A stretch of 64,000 nt of DNA from CAVZBW01 sp963778465 (GCA_963778465.1 CAVZUK010000002.1:1364001-1428000); one strand, 5' to 3'. Positions 15,770 through 24,569 are shown, counted from the first letter of the stretch. Program-made: numbers and translations. Notes: generated by a model not told the origin, from the sequence alone.

Positions 15770-17305
15770 ATGCCCATGGCCCGGGCGACCAGCCGGCGCG
15801 TGCACGAGCCGAGGTCCTCGGGTCTGGCCGACCCCCTTCCCGCCGGCGCCTCGAGGGCGAGCCGCACGACGGGGGGTTCGGCGGTACTGCACTGGAGCAA
15901 GGGCGGGCTCTCCCCGGTGACGCCGCAGATGGCGGCCGTGATCCTCGGTTGCGCGACGGCCTTCAACCTGGTCGGCAACCTCGCCTTCCACACGCTCGTG
16001 GCCCGCAAGAGCTCCGTCGGCAGCTATGGCGTCACCTCGCTCTTCCTCTCCTTCGGCGTGCTGGCCGGGGTCCTCAGCTCGGGATTCCAGTACGCCGCGG
16101 CACGGCACGTGGCGCAGGGCGGGAGCACCGTGGAGGCCGAGCTGCGCAAGCTGGTGCCGCTGGTCTCGGTAGTCGGCCCGCTGGTGCTCCTGGTCGTCTT
16201 CTGCCGCCCGATCGGGGAGTTCGTGCACGTCGACAGCCAGCTCGACATGTTCCTCGCCTGCGTCTACGTGTTCGTGACGGTGGGCCAGGCCGTGCCCTTC
16301 GGTGTGCTCAACGGGGGCCGTCACTTCCGGACGCTCGCGGTCACCGTCCTGTTCGGCGTGAGCGTCCGCCTCGTGCTGTTCGCCGCTCTGGCCGGAGGCC
16401 ACGAGACGACGACGATGGCGCTGACCTCCTCGATCATCTCGACGGGCTCGGCGGGCGTGCTGGCCTTGATCGTGGCTCGCCGCTTCCAGGCTGCGGACGG
16501 AGGCCGGCTCCGCGGCGGGGACGCCAGGGGTACCGATCCGCTCGATCCCCCGATCGCCTCGACGGCGATGTCGGTCGCCCCGCTCGTCGGGGAGGATCCC
16601 GATCCCGGGCCGGCGTCGAGGGTCCGTGGACGGGCCCGGCTCGACGAATCGACGGAGGGCCTGATCGGGGGGATGCTCGGCGCCGGCCTCTGGGCCACCT
16701 GGATCCTGGCACTCGTGTTCGCCCGCCACTACCTGGCGTCCACGCCGGCGGGGATCTTCGGCGTCGCCCAGGTCGTCGGGGGGGCGATCCTCTTCATGGC
16801 CGCACCGATCGCCGCGGCCTACGTCCCCTCCATGGCCGGCAGCCGGGACACGATCCGGCCGGCCTTGACCGGTCTCCTCCTGACCGCCGTCGTGTGCGGG
16901 GTGGCCACGTTGGGGCTCGCCCTGCTGGGCGGGCCCGCCATCTCGTTGCTGTACGGCGCCGCCTACCGGCCCCCCGAGGACCTGCTCCTCGCCGTCGGCG
17001 TGGCCGCGTCCCTGGTCGCCTGCGCCACCTTTCTTCTATGGTCCACGAGGTCCCAGCGCGTGCGGTTGCTGCTCTCCCGCCGGGCCTTCTACGTGGCCGT
17101 GCCCGTGTCGTTCGGCCTGGAGATCGCCTTTGGGCTGTTGTGGAACGGCAGCATGGTGGCCCTGGCGCTCGGCCCCGGTGTCGCGGTCGTCGCGGGTCTC
17201 GCCACGGGCATCGTCGCCGACCGGATCATCTCCGGCCGGGTCATCTCCGGCCGGCTCATCGGCGCCCCGCCCGTCAGTGAGCGCCCGGGCGACCGGCTGC
17301 CCTGA
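15770..17305 (+). CDS. polysaccharide flippase-like membrane protein (MATE/Wzx type)
   Basis: The protein has 511 residues and about 12 predicted hydrophobic helices, with a polar cytoplasmic loop around residues 245-295. Helix pattern and motifs such as FNLVGNLAFHTLVARKSSVGSYG and a mid-protein second half (GIFGVAQVVGGAILFMAAPIAA) resemble oligosaccharide-lipid flippases. A short DNA repeat near the 3' end encodes IISGRVISGRLI. The 3' end overlaps the tail of the convergent DUF1214 gene by 32 bases. No glycosyltransferase is adjacent, so the transported lipid is unknown. Confidence 0.75.
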   Translation: MPMARATSRRVHEPRSSGLADPLPAGASRASRTTGGSAVLHWSKGGLSPVTPQMAAVILGCATAFNLVGNLAFHTLVARKSSVGSYGVTSLFLSFGVLAGVLSSGFQYAAARHVAQGGSTVEAELRKLVPLVSVVGPLVLLVVFCRPIGEFVHVDSQLDMFLACVYVFVTVGQAVPFGVLNGGRHFRTLAVTVLFGVSVRLVLFAALAGGHETTTMALTSSIISTGSAGVLALIVARRFQAADGGRLRGGDARGTDPLDPPIASTAMSVAPLVGEDPDPGPASRVRGRARLDESTEGLIGGMLGAGLWATWILALVFARHYLASTPAGIFGVAQVVGGAILFMAAPIAAAYVPSMAGSRDTIRPALTGLLLTAVVCGVATLGLALLGGPAISLLYGAAYRPPEDLLLAVGVAASLVACATFLLWSTRSQRVRLLLSRRAFYVAVPVSFGLEIAFGLLWNGSMVALALGPGVAVVAGLATGIVADRIISGRVISGRLIGAPPVSERPGDRLP

Positions 17306-18372
17306 CCTCGTCGAGGCCGGCCACGCGAGACTCGATGGGAGGTGGGGGGTGCTCGGCGAGGAGGAACCGCCAGAAGACCGAGCCCCGCTTCCTGCCGCCG
17401 GCGTCCAGGCCAATTGGGTGTGCCCGGGTCGCCATGCGCGACGACGATGCGCACGTTGCCGTCGGGACTCGGCACCGCCTCGCGGTGGTTGACGGTGCTC
17501 CGGTGGAACCGGGCGTCGACCGTCTGCGAGAAGCGATTCCAGAGGGCGACGCTCGCGTAGGCGCATTCGGGAAACCGCACGTCCATGACGAGCGCCTCGT
17601 CCTGCCCGAGGTCGTACGGGCCCATCGCGTAGACCTGGTCGGGGGTGCCGCGGCCACCACCGTGCGAGGGGTCCCAGCGCGAGGGGTCGCCCATCTCGTT
17701 GGCCGTCGTGCTCACCCAAGGGGGCGGGGATCCCCCTGACGCCGGCCGGCGGGTCATCGCGGTGAGGAAGCCGGTCGCGGCCTGCCAACGCTGTGCCTCG
17801 GTGGCGCCGGGAGGGTGCGGGCCCGACGCCGAACCGTCCGTGCCCGCCACCACCTCGATGCCGGTCGTCCCGGGGATCTCGGTCAGCGGCTGGTGGAGGT
17901 ACTGGCGCCGGATGACGTAGCAGGCGTCCTCGGGAGGGTCGAGCTCGAGGGCGTACTCGTCCCCGTGCCCGACGGCGAGATCCCGGTGGTTCACGTTGGT
18001 CACGACCCGTTGGGGATGGCCCGGGTCGCCGGCGTACAGCGTGAGGGAGAGGTAGCACTCGTCGCCGCGCCGCCCCGTGATGCGGTAGCGGTGATCGCCG
18101 TCGACCGCGGCGATCGAGTAGAGGGAGTCGCGTCCGTTGTCCATCCATCGGCGGGTCGGCGTGACCCAGGGAATGAACGCCGGCCGGGCGGGATCGCCGT
18201 GAAGGAATTGGAGGCTGCCCTCCAGGAGTGCGGCCAGGAACGTGGCGGCGTCCTCGAGGTCGATCGGATCCAGGTCGCCCCGACCCTCGAAGAGGTCGGC
18301 CCTCGCCCGGCGCGCCGCTTCGACCCAGCCGCCGTACGAGGGGGCCGGTCCGTCGGCGGCGGGCCCGCTCAC
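17274..18372 (-). pseudogene. DUF1214-type protein gene with a single-base frameshift
   Basis: The reading frame starts at GTG 18372, overlapping the sulfotransferase stop (GTGA), and runs as a normal DUF1214-like protein (WVEAARRARADLFEGRGDL; WMDNGRDSLYSIAAVDGDHRYRI) up to VVAHGDPGTPNW near 17411. The expected continuation LDAGGRKRGSVFWRFLLAE is in the neighbouring frame and ends at 17274. One extra C in TGGCCTGG at 17408-17412 explains the switch. Without it the protein would have about 365 residues. This is either a true recent mutation or a sequence error. Role unknown. Confidence 0.75.
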
Positions 18373-19526
18373 CGTTCCACCGAGATCCCGTATCGCTCCA
18401 TGTAGGCGGCGAAGCGCTCGAGGACCATGGTGCGGTCGAGGCCGTAGTCGGCGAGGGAGTAGTCGTGGCGCCCCGCCCCGTGCTGAGGGTTGGCGGACAG
18501 CCACGCCGACATCGAGTCCCTCGCCGCTTCGCTCACGCTGAGCCCGGCGCTTCGGTAGATGCGCTCGACGGTGCCGAGGGGATCGCCCACAAGGTCTGCA
18601 TAGCGGACGTCGCAGAACCTCGCCGGGTCCCACCGCTCCCGCACGGCCATGCCTCGCCTCGCCATGAGCTCCAGGTTCTCGAGACGCTCGGCGCCGAGGG
18701 CGACCGGGTCGAGATTCTCGACGGCACGGCGTCGCGACGCCGCGTAGGTGCTGCAATAGGACCCCACGAGGTCGAGCGGGTCGCGATGGGTCTGCACGAC
18801 GAGCGCATCGGGCATCTCGCGCAGGACCACGTCGAGGTCCAGCAGGAATTGCGGCGACTTCATGATCCGCGGCCGGCCGGCGTCGGCCCCGGCCGCCCAC
18901 TCGTTGAGCCGGACCAGGTCCAGTGCGAATCGGTAGGCGGCGGAGTGGTCCGTGCCGTTGAGCCATTGGGAGTAGGAGGGCAAGGGTGCGCTCAGGGCGA
19001 AGAGCATCGAGGCGAACGAGTGCTGGAGCAAGAAGACCTCCTCCTCCGGAGCGTCCGCCTGGATCGGGTGGATGCGGAGCGTCTCGGGCGAGGTGCGGGC
19101 CAGCTCCTCGACCCACTCCCGGGTCTGTCGCCGACGCGGGTCCTCTGCCTCGGACGCCTGAGGGTAGGTGGGCACGGGGTGCATCGCCTGCCACGTGGCC
19201 AGGAACTCGACGTCGGGATCGCAGCTCAGCAGGCGATGCAGCAGCGTCGTCCCGGAGCGTCCCATGCCGGCCACCGCGAAGCGCACGGCGAGGGGACGCC
19301 GGGCGATCTCGGGCTCGGCGAAGAGGATCTGCTCGGCCCTCAGGCGCTCGCCCGCCAGCAGCTCGATCTTCGCCACGAGCTGGGAGCGACCCGCCGGCGT
19401 CAACCCGCCCTCCCCGTCTGCGCTTGCGACGAGCAGCCGCAGCGCCCGGACCCAGTCGGCGGACCGGTCGACGCTTGCACCCACCGCCTTCTCGGCGGCC
19501 GTGAGCGCCGCCTCGGCGTCGAGCAT
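18369..19526 (-). CDS. sulfotransferase family protein
   Basis: The protein has 385 residues. The 5'-phosphosulfate-binding loop is VAGMGRSGTTLLHRLL near residue 87. RIMKSPQFLLDLD and VVQTHRDPLDLVGSYCSTY form the 3'-phosphate-binding region of PAPS-dependent enzymes. This group is the multi-copy Stf-like sulfotransferase family of actinobacteria that act on lipids or small molecules; acceptor unknown. The ATG directly abuts the stop of the upstream riboflavin synthase gene, and its own stop overlaps the DUF1214 start, so the three form one operon. Confidence 0.85.
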   Translation of the reverse strand: MLDAEAALTAAEKAVGASVDRSADWVRALRLLVASADGEGGLTPAGRSQLVAKIELLAGERLRAEQILFAEPEIARRPLAVRFAVAGMGRSGTTLLHRLLSCDPDVEFLATWQAMHPVPTYPQASEAEDPRRRQTREWVEELARTSPETLRIHPIQADAPEEEVFLLQHSFASMLFALSAPLPSYSQWLNGTDHSAAYRFALDLVRLNEWAAGADAGRPRIMKSPQFLLDLDVVLREMPDALVVQTHRDPLDLVGSYCSTYAASRRRAVENLDPVALGAERLENLELMARRGMAVRERWDPARFCDVRYADLVGDPLGTVERIYRSAGLSVSEAARDSMSAWLSANPQHGAGRHDYSLADYGLDRTMVLERFAAYMERYGISVER

Positions 19527-20015
19527 TCAGCCCCGGTCGGCGGTCAGCACGGGGCCGGCGTCGGCGAAGCCCTGCCGGACGCCCTGGCCGGCCCGACGCA
19601 CCAGCTGGTCGGGCTCGTACAGCAGCCAGTAGGCGTTGCGGGCGTGCTTGCGGGATCGGTCGCGGCAGACCGCGGCAAGGACCTCGGGATCGTCGGACTC
19701 GTCCTCGTGGACGAAGACCTCGAGGACGTGGGTGTTGGTCATCAGCTGGGCCAGCATGATCCCCTGCGACGCCTCGTGCGCGCAGGCCTTGTCGATGGGT
19801 GCGCGTCCGGGCATGCCCAGGGCGACCACGGCCTTGCACCCCTCCTCTTGGATCAGCTTCTTCGCCGCCACGCCGAGGTCCTTGAAGCCCGGCACGGTAC
19901 GGCGGACGGTCTCGAAGCGGGTGCCGAAGCCCGGGCACGACGAGAGCTCGTCCACCGCCTCGGATCCCATGTCGTAACGAGCGAACATCGTGTCGACGAC
20001 CCCGATCCGATCCAT
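19527..20015 (-). CDS. ribC: archaeal-type riboflavin synthase (RibC)
   Basis: The protein has 162 residues. It begins MDRIGVVDTMFARYDMGSEA and continues with RRTVPGFKDLGVAAKKLIQEEGC, VALGMPGRAPIDKACAHEAS, QLMTNTHVLEVFVHEDES and RKHARNAY. These match the archaeal riboflavin synthase family, which has a lumazine-synthase-like fold and is unrelated to bacterial RibE. The reaction is dismutation of two 6,7-dimethyl-8-ribityllumazine molecules to riboflavin and the pyrimidinedione. It is the first gene of the operon with the sulfotransferase and DUF1214 genes; no other rib genes are in the window. Identification is by remembered family motifs. Confidence 0.85.
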   Translation of the reverse strand: MDRIGVVDTMFARYDMGSEAVDELSSCPGFGTRFETVRRTVPGFKDLGVAAKKLIQEEGCKAVVALGMPGRAPIDKACAHEASQGIMLAQLMTNTHVLEVFVHEDESDDPEVLAAVCRDRSRKHARNAYWLLYEPDQLVRRAGQGVRQGFADAGPVLTADRG

Positions 20016-20120
20016 GAGATCCAGTCTTGCACGGGGGCGGCTTGGATCGTTCGGCCCCGTGAGCTGGACCGGTGCCCTCCTCGGTGGCGTGCCGCCCCCC
20101 GGCTGGCGGAGAATCTACCG

Positions 20121-21476
20121 ATGACCGAGCCACCCGAGAGCAGCACGGCAGTGGGCCACGACGGGGACGAGGTCGCCGCCTCCCTGCGCTGGTCGAGGCG
20201 GGACGAGGCGGTCGTCTGGCATGGCTTCACGCAGATGTCGGCCTTCGGGGACAACGCTCCCATCATCGTGGAGCGCGCCGAGGGCCGCGAGCTCATCGAC
20301 GTGGAGGGTCGTCGTTACCTCGACGCCATCTCGTCGCTGTGGGTCAACACCCTCGGTCATCGCGTGCCGGAGCTCGACGCCGCACTCGTCGAGCAGGCGG
20401 GCCGGGTCGCCCACGCGACGATGCTCGGGAACGGTGCGTCCAAGGTGGTCGAGCTCGCCGAGGCGCTCGCCGCCGTGGTGCCCGTCGACCGCCCCCGCTT
20501 CCTGTTCGCCTCGGACGGCGCGTCGGCCGTCGAGCAGGCGCTCAAGATCGCCTTCCAATACTGGTCCAACGTCGGACGGCCCGAACGCCACCGGTTCCTC
20601 GCGCTGGGGGACGCTTACCACGGCGACACCATCGGCGCCCTCTCCCTTGGCGACGGCGGGTTCCAGTCCTCGGTCTTCGACCCGCTCCGCTTCCCCGTGC
20701 TGCGCACGCCCGGCTACGCCGAGCCCTCCTGGAGCGACAAGGCGTGCGCCGCGGTGGAGGCGCACGCCGGTGAGCTGGCCGCCGTCGTCATCGAGCCCCT
20801 GGTCCAGGGGGCCTCGGGGATGCTCTGCGCCGATCCGGCCGACGTCGAAAGGCTGGGCGAGACATGCCGGCGGGCGGGGACCCTCCTCGTCTGCGACGAG
20901 GTCGCCACCGGGTTCGGTCGCACCGGGACCCTGTTCGCCAGCGAGCAGTGCGGCCTCAACCCCGACCTGATGTGCCTCGGAAAGGGGATCACGGGCGGCT
21001 ACCTCGCCATGTCGGCAACCGTGGCGTCCGGCCACGTCTACGAGGCCTTCCTGGGCGAGGACCTCGGAGCCCGCACCTTCTTTCACGGTCACTCCTACGG
21101 GGGCAACGCGCTTGCCGCCGCGGTCGCGCTCGCCCATCTGGAGATCCTCCGCGACCAGCCCGTGCTCGCCAACGTGGCGGAGCGGGGGGAGCAGCTCGGA
21201 GCGCTGCTCTCGGAGAGGGTCGCCACCCATCCCGGCGTGAGGGGGGTGCGCCGGCGCGGGCTGATGGTCGGCGTGGAGCTGGATTCACCAGTCGCCCCCG
21301 GTCGCTGGGGGCGGCTCGTGTGCGCGGGAGCGGTGCGCCGGGGGGTGTTGCTGCGCCCCCTCGGCGACGTGGTGGTCGTCATGCCGCCGCTCACCATCAC
21401 GGCTCCGGAGATCCGACGGCTGGTCGGGGCGCTGTGCGCCGCCCTCGACGAGGTGTGCACCGGGTCGAACGGGTGA
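20121..21476 (+). CDS. bioA: adenosylmethionine-8-amino-7-oxononanoate aminotransferase
   Basis: The protein has 451 residues and is a class III PLP aminotransferase. Visible landmarks: DGASAVEQALKIAFQYW, GDAYHGDTIGALSLGD, IEPLVQGASGM, CDEVATGFGRTGTLFA and the PLP lysine in LMCLGKGITGGY. It converts KAPA to DAPA using S-adenosylmethionine in biotin synthesis. The ATG at 20121 is the first start after the divergent riboflavin synthase gene. Its stop overlaps the bioF GTG (GTGA). The substrate-binding segment reads SSLWVN rather than the SSWWA common in enterobacterial BioA, so the assignment rests partly on the bioF and bioD neighbours. Confidence 0.9.
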   Translation: MTEPPESSTAVGHDGDEVAASLRWSRRDEAVVWHGFTQMSAFGDNAPIIVERAEGRELIDVEGRRYLDAISSLWVNTLGHRVPELDAALVEQAGRVAHATMLGNGASKVVELAEALAAVVPVDRPRFLFASDGASAVEQALKIAFQYWSNVGRPERHRFLALGDAYHGDTIGALSLGDGGFQSSVFDPLRFPVLRTPGYAEPSWSDKACAAVEAHAGELAAVVIEPLVQGASGMLCADPADVERLGETCRRAGTLLVCDEVATGFGRTGTLFASEQCGLNPDLMCLGKGITGGYLAMSATVASGHVYEAFLGEDLGARTFFHGHSYGGNALAAAVALAHLEILRDQPVLANVAERGEQLGALLSERVATHPGVRGVRRRGLMVGVELDSPVAPGRWGRLVCAGAVRRGVLLRPLGDVVVVMPPLTITAPEIRRLVGALCAALDEVCTGSNG

Positions 21477-22606
21477 GCTGGGACGACCGGATCCAGGACC
21501 GCCTGGAGGAGGTGCGCCGAGCCGGCCGGTGGCGTGCTCCGAGGACGCTCGACGCCCTCGGGCCCCGAGGTCGGCTCGCGGGTGGTGAGGCGGACCTGGT
21601 CTCCTTCGCCTCCAACGACTACCTGGGGCTCAGCGCACACCCCGAGGTGGTCGAGGCGGCACACGGGGCGCTGGATCGCTGGGGCGCGGGCTCGGGGGCG
21701 TCACGTCTCGTGACCGGGTCACGTCCCGTGCACGACGAGCTCGAGTCCCGCCTCGCCCGGTGGAAGTCCACCGAGGCGGCTGTCTGCCTGCCCACCGGCT
21801 TCGCCGCCAACCTCGCCGTGCTCACCTGCTTCGGGACTCCCGGGACCCAGGTGTTCTCCGACGAGCTCAACCACGCGTCGATCGTGGACGGGTGCCGCCT
21901 CTCGAGGGCCGAGGTCACCGTCTACCCGCACGGGGACATGGAGCAGCTGGCCAAGCTGCTCGAGGCCAGCGAGGGGCCGTCGATCGTGGTGACCGACAGC
22001 GTCTTCTCGATGGACGGCGACGTGGCGCCCCTCCCCGAGCTGTGCTCGCTGTGCCGGGAGCACGACGCCCTCTTGGTGCTGGACGAGGCTCACGCCGTGC
22101 TGGGCCCGGACCTCTCGATCGACGAGCGGGACGCGACGATGGTGCTGCGCGTCGGGACCCTGTCAAAGACCCTCGGCTCCCTCGGCGGTTTCGTCGCGGG
22201 GCCCCGTCCCGCCATCGACGTCCTGGTCAACAGCGCCCGGCCCTACATCTTCTCGACCGCGTTGAGCCCGGCGGACGCCGCGGCTGCCCTGGCGGCCCTC
22301 GACGTCGTTTGCTCCGAGGAGGGCGACGGTCTGCGCCGGCGGCTCGCGGATCTGGTCCGACGCCTCTCGCCCGGCCACCCGACCCCGATACTGCCGGTGG
22401 TGCTCGGTTCCGAGGAAGCGGCCATCTCGGCTTCGAAGGCCCTCCTCGAGCAGGGGATCTGGGTTCCCGCCATCCGCCCGCCGAGCGTCCCGCCCGGCAC
22501 GAGCCGCCTGAGGGTCACCCTGTCGGCCATCCACCGTGACGAGGAGGTCGAGCGCCTCGCCGCCGCCCTCGCCGAGCTCGGTTGGCCGGAACCCCCGAAG
22601 GGTTGA
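21473..22606 (+). CDS. bioF: 8-amino-7-oxononanoate synthase
   Basis: The protein has 377 residues and is an alpha-oxoamine synthase. It shows SFASNDYLGLSAHPEV, GSGASRLVTGSRPVHDELE, FSDELNHASIVDGCRLS, DSVFSMDGDVAPL, LDEAHAVLG and the PLP lysine in TLSKTLGSLGG. It condenses pimeloyl thioester with alanine. The GTG at 21473 overlaps the bioA stop by four bases, giving VSWDDRIQDRLEEVRRAGR, a typical BioF N-terminus. The TTG of bioD overlaps its stop. No bioC, bioH or bioW is visible, so the pimeloyl source lies elsewhere. Confidence 0.9.
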   Translation: MSWDDRIQDRLEEVRRAGRWRAPRTLDALGPRGRLAGGEADLVSFASNDYLGLSAHPEVVEAAHGALDRWGAGSGASRLVTGSRPVHDELESRLARWKSTEAAVCLPTGFAANLAVLTCFGTPGTQVFSDELNHASIVDGCRLSRAEVTVYPHGDMEQLAKLLEASEGPSIVVTDSVFSMDGDVAPLPELCSLCREHDALLVLDEAHAVLGPDLSIDERDATMVLRVGTLSKTLGSLGGFVAGPRPAIDVLVNSARPYIFSTALSPADAAAALAALDVVCSEEGDGLRRRLADLVRRLSPGHPTPILPVVLGSEEAAISASKALLEQGIWVPAIRPPSVPPGTSRLRVTLSAIHRDEEVERLAAALAELGWPEPPKG

Positions 22607-23373
22607 GCGGGTTGCGGCCCGATCGGCTCGTGGTGGTGGCGGGCACGGGCACCGAGGTCGGCAAGACCTGGGTCGCCACGCGTCTGACGAAGGGGCTACG
22701 GGCGAGGGGCGTCCTGGTGGTGCCGCGCAAGCCAGCGCAGTCCTTCGATGCCGGCACCCCGGCCGGTGGCACCGACGCCGGTCGGCTGGCTGCAGCGGCG
22801 GGATGCGCCGCCGAGGAGGTCTGTCCGCCGTGGCGCTGGTACGAGGTGCCGATGGCGCCGCCGATGGCTGCCGAAGCGCTCGGCCGTCCATCCTTCACGC
22901 TGGCCGACCTCGAACGTGAGCTGCGCTGGCCGACCCCGGGATCGAGCACCGGGCCGACCGGGCCGACCGGGCCGACCGTGGGCATCGTCGAAGTCGCCGG
23001 GGGAGTCCGATCGCCCCAGGCCGCGGACGGGGACGCAGTGGACCTCGTGGCCCGCCTCCGGCCCGACGACGTGATCCTGGTGGCCGACGCCGGCCTCGGC
23101 ACCATCAACGTGGTGCGCCTGAGCGTCGAGGCCCTGTTGCGGAGCGCCGAGCCGTCCGCCGAGCGGTCCACCGGGGACATGGTCGTGGTGCTCAATCGAT
23201 ACGAGGACCGTGATCCGCTGCACCGGGCGAACCGGTCGTGGCTCGCCGATCGTTGCGGCCTGGATGTGCTGTGGGTGCCCGGCCACGAGGAGGCCCTGGC
23301 CGATCGGGTGCTCACTCACCGGAGGTCATCTCTCCGTGGGACGGGCAACGGGCCGTCCATCCCGACGGTCTGA
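22603..23373 (+). CDS. bioD: dethiobiotin synthase
   Basis: The protein has about 256 residues. The Walker A loop is VVAGTGTEVGKTWVATRL near the N-terminus; RKPAQSFD, EVAGGVRSP and LNRYEDRDPLHRANRSWL follow in the family's order. It closes the ureido ring of DAPA with CO2 and ATP. The TTG at 22603 overlaps the bioF stop (TTGA); an upstream TTG at 22582 is the alternative start. The middle holds a GPT-GPT-GPT insertion from a 9-base tandem repeat. The last 62 bases are antisense to the bsaP gene. Confidence 0.88.
   Translation: MSGLRPDRLVVVAGTGTEVGKTWVATRLTKGLRARGVLVVPRKPAQSFDAGTPAGGTDAGRLAAAAGCAAEEVCPPWRWYEVPMAPPMAAEALGRPSFTLADLERELRWPTPGSSTGPTGPTGPTVGIVEVAGGVRSPQAADGDAVDLVARLRPDDVILVADAGLGTINVVRLSVEALLRSAEPSAERSTGDMVVVLNRYEDRDPLHRANRSWLADRCGLDVLWVPGHEEALADRVLTHRRSSLRGTGNGPSIPTV
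22951..22977 (+). repeat. three tandem 9-base repeats inside bioD
   Basis: GGGCCGACC occurs three times in a row and codes Gly-Pro-Thr three times. Copy-number change would keep the frame. It probably makes a surface loop. Confidence 0.85.
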
Positions 23374-23485
23374 CCCGCACCGACATCCGGTGGCCGCACT
23401 CCGGGCAGTACCGGGGCGGGTCCATGTCGGGGAGGCACCCCGGGCACCGGTCTGCCGGGCGCCCGCAGCCGGTGCAGTGGCTCAC
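23312..23485 (-). CDS. bsaP: biotin synthase auxiliary protein (BsaP-like zinc-ribbon/Fe-S protein)
   Basis: A 57-residue protein read on the minus strand: VSHCTGCGRPADRCPGCLPD, then MDPPRYCPECGHRM and GWTARCPSHG. Cysteines at 4, 7, 14, 17, 27, 30 and 47 form CxxC pairs. The GTG lies one base after the bioB stop, so it is co-translated with bioB. A small CxxC-rich protein directly downstream of bioB is the actinobacterial BsaP, which is required for biotin synthase activity and proposed to serve its auxiliary Fe-S cluster. Its 3' end runs 62 bases into bioD on the other strand. Confidence 0.85.
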   Translation of the reverse strand: MSHCTGCGRPADRCPGCLPDMDPPRYCPECGHRMSVRVRPSGWTARCPSHGEMTSGE

Positions 23486-23486
23486 C

Positions 23487-24569
23487 CTAAAAGGCTGACG
23501 TCAACGCGGCGATCGGCATCCTCAGGTCGCGGAGCATCCGGATGTCCTCGTCGGGCGAGCGACCGAGCGTCGTCAGGTAGTTGCCGACGATCAGCGCGTT
23601 GATGCCGGCGGTCATACCCATCGCCTGCAGCTCGCGCAGCGTGATCTCGCGCCCGCCTGCATAGCGCAGGATGACCCCGGGAAGGGCCAGGCGGAAGAGT
23701 GCGATCCATCGGATGGCCTCCCAGGCGTCGACGACCGGACGATCGGCCAGCGGCGTGCCCGGTCGGGCCGAGAGGAAGTTGAGCGGGACCTCCGTGGGTT
23801 CGAGCTCCCGGAGCTGGAGCAGCAGCTCCACCCGCTGCTCGTCGGACTCGCCCATGCCGAGCAGGGCTCCGCAGCACAGCTCCATCCCGTTCTGGCGCAC
23901 CAGCCGGCAGGTCTCGGCGCGCTCCTCCCAGGTGTGGGTGGTCACGATCTCGGGAAAGAACGAGCGGGCCGTCTCGACGTTGTGGTTGTAACGGTGGACA
24001 CCACCTTCGGCCAGACGCCTGGCCTGGTCGGGGTCGAGGATCCCCGCGCTCACGGCGACGTTGAGTCCCGTGGTGTCTCTCACGAGGGGCACGAGATCGA
24101 GGATGCGCCGGAGGGTCCGCTCGTCGGGCCCGCGCACCGCCAGCACGAGACAGAACTCCGAGGCGCCGAGCGCCGCGGTCTCGCGGGCAACGCTCAACAC
24201 CTCGTCGGTGTCGAGGAAGGGAGTGGCCTTGACCGGCGAGTCGAATCGGGAGGACTGGGAGCAGAAGTGGCAGTCCTCCGGGCACCCCCCGGTCTTGGCC
24301 GAGAGGATCCCCTCGACCTCCACGCCCGGTCCGCACCAGGCCAGGCGCACCTGGTGGGCCAGCGCGGCGAGGGCCGTGACCCCGCTGTCGGGAAGGGCGG
24401 CCAGGGAGGCGATCTCCTCGGATGTCAGCAGGCGGGAATCGTCCAACAGCGCGTCCTCCGCCTGCCCGACCAGGCGCCGCTGCTCGGGGGTCAGCGCCGT
24501 GGATCGGCCGGGGTTCCGGCCGAGGTGCACCTCGGTGCGCGGGGGATCCGTCTGGACGTCAGCCTGCAT
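23487..24569 (-). CDS. bioB: biotin synthase
   Basis: The protein has 360 residues and is a radical SAM enzyme. The [4Fe-4S] motif is C96-x3-C100-x2-C103 (GGCPEDCHFCSQ). GILDPDQARRLAEGGVHRYNHNVET, CCGALLGMGE, PLNFLSARPGTPLA and GINALIVGNYLTT follow the BioB order. It inserts sulfur into dethiobiotin. The ATG at 24569 begins MQADVQTDPP; about 25 extra residues precede the conserved core. It forms a two-gene unit with bsaP that faces bioA-bioF-bioD, so the whole pathway from KAPA onward lies within 4.5 kb. Confidence 0.93.
   Translation of the reverse strand: MQADVQTDPPRTEVHLGRNPGRSTALTPEQRRLVGQAEDALLDDSRLLTSEEIASLAALPDSGVTALAALAHQVRLAWCGPGVEVEGILSAKTGGCPEDCHFCSQSSRFDSPVKATPFLDTDEVLSVARETAALGASEFCLVLAVRGPDERTLRRILDLVPLVRDTTGLNVAVSAGILDPDQARRLAEGGVHRYNHNVETARSFFPEIVTTHTWEERAETCRLVRQNGMELCCGALLGMGESDEQRVELLLQLRELEPTEVPLNFLSARPGTPLADRPVVDAWEAIRWIALFRLALPGVILRYAGGREITLRELQAMGMTAGINALIVGNYLTTLGRSPDEDIRMLRDLRMPIAALTSAF

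Noticed and set aside
12349..17280. A 1643-codon open frame on the plus strand across the FadD operon and the flippase gene
   Set aside because: It is the antisense shadow of high-GC genes on the minus strand (Arg/Gly/His/Asp-rich, no domain), and it conflicts with three clear FadD proteins.
18228..20120. Long upstream extension of the bioA frame
   Set aside because: It is antisense to the sulfotransferase and riboflavin synthase genes and has shadow composition; the ATG at 20121 gives the correct BioA start.
22951..22977. GPT repeat as a CRISPR or phase-variation tract
   Set aside because: Only three 9-base units, inside a conserved enzyme and in frame; no spacers and no switching potential.
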